Below, one piece after another: positions 1-5,645 of a DNA stretch of 7,508 bases. The notes beneath the pieces were generated by a model. It was not told the DNA's origin. It did no database searches and was given only the letters and a program-made list of their open reading frames with translations. Within the stretch, counting starts at the first letter, position 1. Each line of letters starts with the position of its first letter. Source of the DNA: SKVR01 sp037441525 (lineage in GTDB: Bacteria > Bacteroidota > Bacteroidia > Bacteroidales > UBA7960). Both the position numbers and the translations under genes were made by a program. Location: positions 1 through 7,508 of the forward strand of contig JBBISA010000092.1 of NCBI GenBank assembly GCA_037441525.1, in the 5' to 3' direction.

Positions 1-1
1 A

Positions 2-487
2 ACAAGTTATAATAACACTTCTAGTCATGTGGCAAGATGTAAATACCCTAGTAATGAAAATAAGGAATGGGCTTTGGCGAGTTGGGATTTTGCCAAGCAG
101 ATAATGCCGTTGCTCGCCCTTGGGGTTATCGTTGCAGGATTTCTATTGGGCTCAACCCATGATAATATAAATATTCCCGGCATCATCCCTTCTGAATGGA
201 TATCTGCTATGGTGGGTGGCAATTCATTATTTTCCAATTTCTTTGCCTCTGTTACCGGTGCATTTATGTATTTTGCTACCCTTGCAGAAGTGCCCATTGT
301 TCAAGGCTTACTTGCATCAGGAATGGGTAAGGGACCTGTATTAGCATTGTTGCTGGCCGGCCCATCACTATCATTACCAAACCTTTTGGTTATCAGAAGC
401 GTAATGGGTAATGAAAAAACACTGGTTTACCTGGCACTGGTGATAATTATGGCAACCCTTAGCGGATTGATATACGGAGCTATTTAA
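2..487 (+). CDS. ArsP/YraQ-type permease, C-terminal half (5' end outside window)
   Basis: The reading frame is open from the first bases of the window, so the true start lies upstream; the GTG at 29 is probably only an internal codon. The visible part is about 161 residues. It begins with a hydrophilic, Asn/Ser/Lys-rich stretch, then shows four hydrophobic segments near visible residues 34-50, 76-94, 111-131 and 141-161. The segment MGKGPVLALLLAGPSLSLPN, preceded by a conserved-looking EVPIVQG, resembles the second half of the ArsP_1/DUF318 permease family (YraQ-like), in which two membrane halves are joined by a soluble linker. Family members are inner-membrane transporters; ArsP proper exports trivalent organoarsenicals, but most relatives have no known substrate. 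Arsenic cannot be assigned here because the N-terminal half and upstream neighbours are missing. It ends in TAA, 65 bases before the next gene on the same strand. Confidence 0.75.
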   Translation, partial: TSYNNTSSHVARCKYPSNENKEWALASWDFAKQIMPLLALGVIVAGFLLGSTHDNINIPGIIPSEWISAMVGGNSLFSNFFASVTGAFMYFATLAEVPIVQGLLASGMGKGPVLALLLAGPSLSLPNLLVIRSVMGNEKTLVYLALVIIMATLSGLIYGAI

Positions 488-552
488 TAATACCATTGCT
501 ACACCCCTGGCACATAAACTTTCAGTGATGTTGAATTAAATCTTAGAGAAAC

Positions 553-1326
553 ATGAAAACAATAGGATTTATTGGTGGTGGACGCATCACGAGGATTTTT
601 CTTCATGCGTTTGAAAACGCAGGAATTACATTCGAGAAAATAATTGTATACGATGTTAATCAACAATTATTGGAAAAGCTGAAAACACATTACAGGAATG
701 TTTTTACAGCATCAGAGATCAATCAGGTGGCAAACAGTGAATTTCTCATAATAGCCATTCATCCGCCTGCGATGATGGAAGTACTCAATCAAATCAGAGA
801 CATGGTAACCACTGACAGTGTGGTGCTATCACTAGCACCCAAGTTCAACATCGAAAAAATTCAGGGAATTCTAAAAGGGATAAATAATCTGGCAAGGATG
901 AATCCAAGTGCATCAACCATAGTAAACCGTGGGGTAAATCCCGTGTCATTCTCATCAACTTTCGACCCGGCAAAAAAGTCTGAACTTTTAGAAATGGCAA
1001 AGCATTTGGGCTATACACCCGAAATCAATGATAATCTTATTGAAGCATACGCGGTAATTACCGCTATGGGACACACCTATTTCAATTTTCAACTCCCAAA
1101 GCTAAAAGAGCTGGCCGTATCATTTGGAATAGATGAGGCTGAAGCCGGAAAGGCAATTTCCATTATGTTGTGGGACACAACCATAACCTTATTTAGTTCA
1201 GGCATGACATTTCAGGATGTAGATGACCTTGTTCCTGTTAAACCCATGAAAGAAGTGGAAGAAACAATTAAAGGGTATTACGACAAATTTCTGGGAGAAA
1301 TTTACCAGAAAATAAAACCTGCCTGA
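553..1326 (+). CDS. divergent ProC-like NAD(P)-binding oxidoreductase
   Basis: This 257-residue protein starts with a Rossmann nucleotide-binding motif, IGFIGGGRI (residues 4-12, GxxGxG). It continues like pyrroline-5-carboxylate reductase: FLIIAIHPPAM (64-74) sits where ProC has its VKPQ loop, and LARMNPSAS (113-121) matches the RxMPNTPA region. VITAMGHTYF (168-177) sits where ProC has the AVSGSGPAY helix of the dimerisation domain. Length is close to the usual ~265-275. The most conserved ProC signature, TSPGGTT near the C-terminus, is absent; the equivalent stretch reads VPVKPMKEVEE (227-237). That makes proline synthesis unlikely and suggests a ProC/F420-oxidoreductase-like paralogue with another imine or ketone substrate, which I cannot name. 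The ATG at 553 is the natural start, giving the Rossmann fold its usual N-terminal position. It lies 65 bases after the permease gene, so co-transcription is possible but not shown. Confidence 0.8.
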   Translation: MKTIGFIGGGRITRIFLHAFENAGITFEKIIVYDVNQQLLEKLKTHYRNVFTASEINQVANSEFLIIAIHPPAMMEVLNQIRDMVTTDSVVLSLAPKFNIEKIQGILKGINNLARMNPSASTIVNRGVNPVSFSSTFDPAKKSELLEMAKHLGYTPEINDNLIEAYAVITAMGHTYFNFQLPKLKELAVSFGIDEAEAGKAISIMLWDTTITLFSSGMTFQDVDDLVPVKPMKEVEETIKGYYDKFLGEIYQKIKPA

Positions 1327-1328
1327 AA

Positions 1329-1348
1329 AAAATAACCAAAGTTATTTT
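1329..1348. terminator. AT-rich hairpin between convergent genes
   Basis: A perfect 8-bp inverted repeat, AAAATAAC and GTTATTTT with a CAAA loop, begins 2 bases after the stop codon of the ProC-like gene and lies between two convergent genes. Each strand places a run of T at the 3' arm, so it could terminate from both sides. The stem is weak because it is mostly A-T, so this is a tentative call. Confidence 0.35.
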
Positions 1349-1427
1349 CTCAGCAGAAGGTTAACAGACCCTCTAAATTTTACCATCTTGATGTATCCTG
1401 ATTAAAACCAGGTGACAAATGAATTTT

Positions 1428-2453
1428 TTACTTCCATGCCGCATCTAAAAATGCGATAATGTTTTCGGTTGAAACACCTGGGGGCATACCACCGCCACAA
1501 GACAGGAGGAGCCGCGTTTTATCGGGAGTATCGGCAAGCAGTTCTTTTACTGCTTTTTTTACATCATCGGGTTTACCGGCAGCCAGCACATCGCGCGGCG
1601 GAATGTTTCCAAGAATGGTCATCCGACCCTGTGTAACTTCTATAATATCTTTTACACTCATGTGAATACCAGGGTTATAAAGATTCACCCCCATATCGGG
1701 ATAATGTTTAACTGAAACAGTACAATCGGCATCGTTGTGGAAAAGCTTAACCGCCGCCTTTTCATCATAAATCTCTTTTATGTATGGAAATCCAAATTCC
1801 AGAAACTCTTCTTCCCCCACAAATCCAACAATATCATCGAGCATCATAATCCCATCGATTGTAGGAATAGCCTGGGCCTGCATTTTATGCCATGCTTTAA
1901 GGAAATCGGTTATTTTTCTCATAAGATGATGCACGGCTTCGGGTTCCATCATCATGGTAGTTAGCAACTCTGTAGTTCCCATCAGGAATGAGGCAATATT
2001 TAACGGGCCCCGCGAAACTGAGAATCTGATCTTATGTCCGGCAGCCTCAATGGCTGGTCGAGCCAATGTCAGTCTGTTCAGCATAAAGGGCAGCAAACCA
2101 TCGGTTGATGGGTCGGGCACCTTCAATTCATATATATCCTCTGTTTTCTCTATCACCTTGTCGGCAAATGGGAACTCATTTTTCCAGAAAACTGTTTTGG
2201 CTCCAAAGGCCGATGGCTCGGTACACATGCCAAACTCACTCCAGAACCCTGGCAGGAACATTACATCAGGGAAAGTTTCCAGCGCCTTGAGGTTGGCCTT
2301 AAGCCACAATTCATCGCTCGAAAAATAATCGAGTATTTTTATACCATACCAGTTGGGCAGCCAGGGGCAATCGATAATAAATCCTACTGGAAGACTGTCA
2401 AGGCGCTTGCCGTTAACCAGCGAAACAAGGTCATTCCATTGCTTATCTGTCAT
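1428..2453 (-). CDS. uroporphyrinogen decarboxylase (URO-D) family protein, methyltransferase type
   Basis: This 341-residue protein has the overall pattern of the URO-D superfamily TIM barrel. Recognisable elements are SVSRGPLNIASFLMGT (145-160), IMMLDDIVGFVGEEEF (202-217), LFHNDAD (237-243), LGNIPP (281-286) and SCGGGMPPGVSTENI (318-332). The last two are typical of the MtaA/MtbA/CmuA-like branch, which moves methyl groups between corrinoid proteins and thiol or pterin acceptors, and not of HemE. In MtaA-type enzymes zinc is held by an HxC motif and a later Cys. Here His239 is followed by Asn-Asp, with Cys244 and Cys319 nearby, so metal binding may be altered or absent. No corrinoid protein or partner methyltransferase lies in the window, so the substrate is unknown. 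The ATG at 2453 gives the expected N-terminus. Haem biosynthetic HemE is the less likely alternative. Confidence 0.8.
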   Translation of the reverse strand: MTDKQWNDLVSLVNGKRLDSLPVGFIIDCPWLPNWYGIKILDYFSSDELWLKANLKALETFPDVMFLPGFWSEFGMCTEPSAFGAKTVFWKNEFPFADKVIEKTEDIYELKVPDPSTDGLLPFMLNRLTLARPAIEAAGHKIRFSVSRGPLNIASFLMGTTELLTTMMMEPEAVHHLMRKITDFLKAWHKMQAQAIPTIDGIMMLDDIVGFVGEEEFLEFGFPYIKEIYDEKAAVKLFHNDADCTVSVKHYPDMGVNLYNPGIHMSVKDIIEVTQGRMTILGNIPPRDVLAAGKPDDVKKAVKELLADTPDKTRLLLSCGGGMPPGVSTENIIAFLDAAWK

Positions 2454-2466
2454 GATAATTTGGTTT

Positions 2467-2748
2467 TTAAAGTGTGGTACAGTTAAATAAATTTCCTTCG
2501 ATACCCAATTTTACAACCCCAGGTTGGTTTGCAGTACCCGTTGTAAAATAAGGCTGAATAGCCTGAAACGGGTATAGCACCGCTAATTTAGTTAAATAAT
2601 TTGATTTAGATAATGGCTCAAATTCCTGAATGATAATTTCCAAATTTATGCAACCATTTAAAGGTAATGTTTTATTTAAGCTGAAATGCCCTAAAAATGT
2701 TAGGTTGTAACTATACCTGAAATGGTATTTTGCCCCCTGGCTAAGCAT
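2467..2748 (-). CDS. doubtful small ORF upstream of the URO-D gene
   Basis: A 93-codon ATG-started frame ends 13 bases before the URO-D start on the same strand, which would suit an operon. Its codon choice looks fairly natural for this DNA (TTA, AAT, ATT, AAA), and the product has no low-complexity tract. I recognise no domain, signal peptide or membrane segment. It overlaps the strong inverted repeats at 2501-2575, which could instead mean the region is a non-coding leader. It may be a small hypothetical gene, a gene remnant or chance. Confidence 0.25.
   Translation of the reverse strand: MLSQGAKYHFRYSYNLTFLGHFSLNKTLPLNGCINLEIIIQEFEPLSKSNYLTKLAVLYPFQAIQPYFTTGTANQPGVVKLGIEGNLFNCTTL
2501..2575. 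other. nested inverted repeats, possible three-way-junction RNA fold
   Basis: Three perfect pairings fit one fold. ATACCC (2501-2506) pairs with GGGTAT (2570-2575). ATTTTACAAC (2508-2517) pairs with GTTGTAAAAT (2540-2549). AGGCT (2551-2555) pairs with AGCCT (2560-2564) around GAAT. Together they form a closing stem with two arms, separated by single A residues. A competing 8-bp pairing, TACCCGTT (2535-2542) with AACGGGTA (2567-2574), excludes part of the first fold. A smaller hairpin, CAACC/GGTTG, sits at 2514-2526. The element is 48-122 bases upstream of the URO-D start, where a leader RNA could act. It matches no riboswitch I recognise; the cobalamin box is absent. Being transcribed RNA is inference. 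Confidence 0.35.
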
Positions 2749-2817
2749 GGGTTTGCCATGGTATAATGATGATTTATAAAGAGACTATAATTCCAAAAAT
2801 TATTCAACCATAGATTC

Positions 2818-2825
2818 TATTTTTG
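2818..2825 (+). promoter_or_regulatory. Bacteroidota -7 element for the SDR gene
   Basis: TATTTTTG matches the Bacteroidota sigma-ABfr -7 consensus TAnnTTTG exactly. No clear TTTG -33 box lies 19-21 bases upstream. Transcription would begin roughly 5-8 bases downstream, inside the TTG-initiated extension of the next gene. This supports translation from the ATG at 2862 with a leader of about 30 bases. Confidence 0.5.
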
Positions 2826-2861
2826 CATAACAATCCAACACAACATTTAAATTCACAGGTT

Positions 2862-3884
2862 ATGATAAAAAGAATTCTCGTTACAGGCGGCACTGGCTAT
2901 ATAGGCTCCTGGGTGGTGAAGGAACTGCTCGAAAAATCTTATATCGTTCGGATTACCGTTCGCAATAAGTCCAGAAAAGAAAAATACCAACATTTAGAAA
3001 CCATTGCCCAAACCACACCCGGGAAACTGGAAATCTGGGAGGCTGATCTTTTGAAAGAAGGAAGTTTTGATGAACCTGCAAAGGGTGCTGATGCAATTAT
3101 ACACGTGGCATCGCCATTTACCCTGCGATTTAAAAATGCCCAAAAAGAACTTCTCGATCCTGCCTTGTTTGGCACCCGCAACGTGCTGAATGCAGCTACC
3201 CGATCGGGTACAGTAAAAAGGGTGGTACTTACATCGAGCGTGGCGGCAGTGCATGGCGACAATATCGACATGAAAGAACAAGGGTTGAAAGAATTTACTG
3301 AGGAGCACTTCAATACAACCAGTTCAGCAAAACACCAACCTTACTCCTACTCCAAGGTAATTGCCGAAAAAGAAGCCTGGAAAATGGCCCATGCTCAGGA
3401 AAAATGGAAATTGGTAGTCATAAACCCGTCGTTTGTTATGGGCCCGACCCTTACCGGAAATTCAGATTCAGAAAGTATAAGCCTGATGAAGGATATGTTA
3501 AAGGGCAAATTCTTTTTCGGAGCGCCCGAACTCTACTTTGGATTTGTAGATGTGCGCGATGTAGCCCACGCTCATATCATTGCTCTGGAGAAAGATGACG
3601 CCAATGGCCGCCATATACTGGTAGCAAACACCATGAGCTTCATTGAACTGGCTTCAGTTATTGAAAAAATATTTCCGGGGAAGTATCGCTTGCCCAAATC
3701 AAAAGCTCCAAAATTTCTCCTTTTGTTACTGGGCTCAATGTTTGGTGTAACCGCCAGATTTGTAAAACGCAATATTGGTTATCCAATAAAATTTAATACC
3801 AACCGAAGCCTGACAGAACTAAAGCTCCAGTACCGGCCATTTGAAGAAACGGTAAAAGAAATGACCGAAAGCCTGGATAAATAA
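2862..3884 (+). CDS. NAD(P)-dependent epimerase/dehydratase, dihydroflavonol-4-reductase-like (extended SDR)
   Basis: This 340-residue protein begins with the extended-SDR cofactor motif VTGGTGYIG (residues 7-15). It continues with HVASPF (81-86), LTSSVAAVHG (123-132) bearing the catalytic Ser, YSYSK (161-165) supplying the YxxxK Tyr161/Lys165 pair, and NPSFVMGP (188-195). FGFVDVRDVAHAHI follows near 225-238. This order and the VASPF block are typical of the dihydroflavonol reductase / methylglyoxal reductase / cinnamoyl-CoA reductase-like SDR group, which reduces aldehydes or ketones with NADPH in the cytosol. The bacterial substrate is unknown. Length matches the family. The frame also extends 13 codons upstream to a TTG at 2823, but the ATG at 2862 places the Rossmann motif at residue 7 and clears the -7 promoter element. 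The gene seems monocistronic, followed by an AT-rich hairpin and a tRNA gene. Confidence 0.88.
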   Translation: MIKRILVTGGTGYIGSWVVKELLEKSYIVRITVRNKSRKEKYQHLETIAQTTPGKLEIWEADLLKEGSFDEPAKGADAIIHVASPFTLRFKNAQKELLDPALFGTRNVLNAATRSGTVKRVVLTSSVAAVHGDNIDMKEQGLKEFTEEHFNTTSSAKHQPYSYSKVIAEKEAWKMAHAQEKWKLVVINPSFVMGPTLTGNSDSESISLMKDMLKGKFFFGAPELYFGFVDVRDVAHAHIIALEKDDANGRHILVANTMSFIELASVIEKIFPGKYRLPKSKAPKFLLLLLGSMFGVTARFVKRNIGYPIKFNTNRSLTELKLQYRPFEETVKEMTESLDK

Positions 3885-3915
3885 AACCAAAGACGATGAC
3901 GCGATGGTTAAGTAA

Positions 3916-3942
3916 TTGAAAATAAACACTCTTAATTTTCAA
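3916..3942. terminator. possible terminator hairpin after the SDR gene
   Basis: TTGAAAAT (3916-3923) and ATTTTCAA (3935-3942) form a perfect 8-bp stem around 11 bases, 31 bases after the stop codon. It is AT-rich, and on the plus strand no T-run follows, so intrinsic termination would be weak. Further overlapping inverted repeats lie downstream: AACAGC/GCTGTT at 3941-3967, TACTAT/ATAGTA at 3968-3991 and ATTACCA/TGGTAAT at 3977-4010. Confidence 0.3.
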
Positions 3943-4022
3943 CAGCTTGTTCTGCTATTTCGCTGTTTACTATTTTATTACCAATATAGTAGCAGTGCTT
4001 TAATGGTAATTTGAATAAATGT

Positions 4023-4053
4023 TTTGCAAGACCATCTAAAAGTATTACTTTTG
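4023..4053 (+). promoter_or_regulatory. tRNA-Cys promoter, TTTG-N19-TAnnTTTG
   Basis: TTTG (4023-4026) is followed after exactly 19 bases by TACTTTTG (4046-4053), a full match to the Bacteroidota primary sigma factor consensus. The mature tRNA begins 13 bases after the -7 element, leaving only a short 5' leader. Confidence 0.75.
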
Positions 4054-4066
4054 CCCCGCAAAACAG

Positions 4067-4137
4067 GGTTTCGTGGCCGAGTGGCTAGGCAGAGGTCTGC
4101 AAAACCTCCTACAGCGGTTCGAATCCGCTCGAAACCT
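4067..4137 (+). tRNA. tRNA-Cys (anticodon GCA)
   Basis: The 71-base sequence folds into a complete cloverleaf. The 7-bp acceptor stem is GGTTTCG (4067-4073) with CGAAACC (4130-4136). The anticodon stem is GAGGT (4092-4096) with ACCTC (4104-4108), and loop CTGCAAA carries anticodon GCA at 4099-4101. The T stem is AGCGG/CCGCT with loop TTCGAAT (4118-4124). The discriminator base is T at 4137; U73 is the identity element expected for tRNA-Cys. CCA is not encoded (TCAG follows) and must be added enzymatically. The gene has its own promoter and terminator. Confidence 0.97.
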
Positions 4138-4146
4138 CAGATAATT

Positions 4147-4178
4147 AAAGGATTGCAGCAAAGTGTTGCAATCCTTTT
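4147..4178 (+). terminator. intrinsic terminator of tRNA-Cys
   Basis: AAAGGATTGCA (4147-4157) and TGCAATCCTTT (4167-4177) form a perfect 11-bp stem with a 9-base loop, ending in TTTT and followed shortly by GATTTTT. It begins 9 bases after the tRNA 3' end, as expected for a Rho-independent terminator. Confidence 0.8.
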
Positions 4179-4197
4179 GTGATTTTTGGTAATCAGA

Positions 4198-4229
4198 TTT
4201 GTTGATAGATGAGTTATGATGTAAATTTG
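4198..4229 (+). promoter_or_regulatory. promoter of the Cys-rich protein gene
   Basis: TTTG (4198-4201) and TAAATTTG (4222-4229), 20 bases apart, match the Bacteroidota -33/-7 consensus. The start codon is at 4273, implying a leader of about 35-40 bases. Confidence 0.6.
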
Positions 4230-4272
4230 ATATTGCACATTAAGAACTTCTTAACCAAAAACTTAATTTGTT

Positions 4273-4509
4273 ATGAGCACATTTTTTTGCGAAGATTGTA
4301 AACTCACCTTTGATGATAACCAGGGACTAAAGAAAGAATATACCGATTATATTTATGGCCCTTGCTGGAAATATATAGCTTATTGTCCGCAATGTAACCT
4401 GGAGTGTTCTGAAAAGCGGGTTCCCAAGCCCGGCAAAGGCAAAAAGGAGATACCGATGGGTTGCGGCAATGGTGCCTGCCAGGGGCCTACATGCAGCCAG
4501 TTTTCCTGA
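4273..4509 (+). CDS. small Cys-rich, probable zinc-ribbon protein of unknown function
   Basis: The 78-residue product has nine cysteines: C6, C9, C31, C38, C41, C45, C64, C69 and C74. The pairs FCEDC (5-9) and YCPQC (37-41) are CxxC knuckles spaced like a zinc ribbon, so one zinc ion held by C6/C9/C38/C41 is plausible. The tail after a Lys/Gly/Pro-rich linker (51-58) is a second Cys cluster, MGCGNGACQGPTC, which might hold another metal or be redox active. There is no signal peptide or membrane helix, suggesting a cytosolic protein. I recognise no named family. It has its own promoter and no co-oriented neighbour downstream in the window, so context does not suggest a role. The ATG is 43 bases after the -7 element and the first CxxC follows at once, supporting this start. 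Confidence 0.75.
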   Translation: MSTFFCEDCKLTFDDNQGLKKEYTDYIYGPCWKYIAYCPQCNLECSEKRVPKPGKGKKEIPMGCGNGACQGPTCSQFS

Positions 4510-4570
4510 TGAACCTCAATACAAGACAACCAAAGGGTGAAACTCATCAAGAACCTGATATTTATCCCGG

Positions 4571-4602
4571 ATCAGTCATTAGTAAAGTAGTGAACGACTG
4601 AT
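4571..4602. terminator. hairpin between the convergent Cys-rich and beta-lactamase-like genes
   Basis: ATCAGTC (4571-4577) and GACTGAT (4596-4602) form a 7-bp stem, extendable by TT/AA after one mismatch. It lies 61 bases after the Cys-rich gene's stop and 79 bases beyond the beta-lactamase-like gene's stop, between convergent genes. No T-run follows on either strand, so terminator function is tentative. Confidence 0.3.
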
Positions 4603-4681
4603 ATGGCCTGGTTTAAGGGTTTGAGAGTTAAACTTAAAGGAATATTTCTACGTTATTCGAAAGGAATCGGCTTATTGAACT

Positions 4682-5494
4682 TTAAATCACCCCCATCTCC
4701 CTCAGCACCTTCATGGTAACATCAATCCTAGCCTGAGCAAAGTTGAACTGTTCAGTGCTGATCAGAGGGTCGACATTAGTGGCAAAAAACCATTTTTTTT
4801 GGCCCTTTTCCACATAGCCCACATACCATCCGGTATTGTTTCCCTGCCTTATGACCCAGCCAGTTTTGGCCCGAATAACATAATCATTGGTAGCTTCGGT
4901 AATCATAATATTTTTCATGATGGCAATGGTTTCTGGCGAAAAAGGGCCCAAATTGCCCTGGTGAAGTTTAACCAGAAAGCTTATCTGCTCCATGGGGCTG
5001 ATGTGCGATTTGCCTTCGAGCCAGAAAAGGTCTATATTTTAATTGTTTACCTCCATGTGGCCATAAAAACTGCTTTGCAGATAATTCCTCATTTGCTTGG
5101 CCCCTACTTTGCGTGCAATTTCCTGATAGCATGGCACACATGAAAGCTGAAATGCCTGTTTAAGTGTCATATCGCGCTCCCATTGTGCAAGTCGCATTTT
5201 ACTGCCATCCCATGCAAAAACATAGTTGGTATCCACAACACCGGCCTGCAAGCCTGCCATGGTATTGAATATCTTAAAGGTGGAAGCGGGGAGAAAACCT
5301 TTCCGGGCCCTTTCGAAATCGTTGCTGTAAAAGGTGTTCTCTTTGAAATCGAAAAGCAGTATAACCCCTTTCAGATGGCTTTCTTCCAGCGTGGCATGCC
5401 ACTGGGGTTGATACACCATAAGTGAATATGTTTTGGGCTTTTGGGTGCATGAAAAGGTTATCAATGCCAGGCAAATAAAAATAAATCTCTTCAT
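4682..5494 (-). pseudogene. class D (OXA-type) beta-lactamase-like lipoprotein, interrupted by an in-frame stop
   Basis: The frame spans 270 codons, the usual size for class D serine beta-lactamases, but codon 152 is UAA (5039-5041). Before the stop are a lipoprotein signal peptide with lipobox TFSC (Cys16), the active-site motif STFK (Ser71/Lys74), SCV (118-120) equivalent to SxV, and YGH (144-146) in place of YGN. After it, in the same frame, come IDLFWLEG with the Trp that in OXA enzymes supports the carboxylated lysine, then KTGWV (210-214) and GWYVGYV. The truncated 151-residue product would lack Trp and KTG and should be inactive. The downstream ATG at 4993 would give only a C-terminal fragment of 103 residues. 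As the frame does not shift, a single substitution (for example from AAA, CAA or GAA) or a base-call error explains it. Other genes here end in TAA, so codon reassignment is unlikely. If intact, the protein would be an envelope lipoprotein hydrolysing beta-lactams or a related penicillin-recognising protein. Confidence 0.85.
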
Positions 5495-5607
5495 AACTTT
5501 GATGTATTAAGATCGCCGATGACCCAGATTTTGATGATTAGCTATGATTTCTAAATATACTTATAAAATCTTCCCCATAAGCGTCATCTGCGTTCCATTC
5601 GTTAAGG

Positions 5608-5632
5608 AAAAAAAAACCCGGAACTTCCGGGC
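5608..5632 (-). terminator. intrinsic terminator of yebC
   Basis: Read on the minus strand, a GC-rich hairpin (CCCGGAA and TTCCGGG, 5617-5631) is followed directly by nine T residues (5608-5616). It starts 14 bases after the yebC stop and separates yebC from the beta-lactamase-like gene. This is the clearest Rho-independent terminator in the window. Confidence 0.9.
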
Positions 5633-5645
5633 TTATAATTGATTA

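Noticed and set aside
29..31. GTG at 29 as the true start of the permease
   Set aside because: The frame stays open to the window's left edge and the protein would lack the family's first membrane half; it is better read as a 5'-partial gene.
1954..2328. Plus-strand 124-codon frame inside the URO-D gene
   Set aside because: It lies antisense to a gene with clear family motifs and has no recognisable domain of its own.
2454..2822. Cobalamin riboswitch upstream of the URO-D gene
   Set aside because: Corrinoid-linked enzymes are often under B12 riboswitches, but no B12-box sequence is visible on the minus strand.
2823..2861. TTG-initiated N-terminal extension of the SDR protein
   Set aside because: It overlaps a -7 promoter element and puts 13 unrelated residues ahead of the Rossmann motif; the ATG at 2862 is better placed.
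4682..4993. Separate 103-residue gene starting at ATG 4993
   Set aside because: It is in the same frame as the upstream beta-lactamase-like half and carries only the C-terminal motifs, so it is the distal part of one interrupted gene.
5039..5041. UAA reassigned to a sense codon
   Set aside because: TAA is used as the ordinary stop by several intact genes here, including the permease, URO-D and SDR genes.
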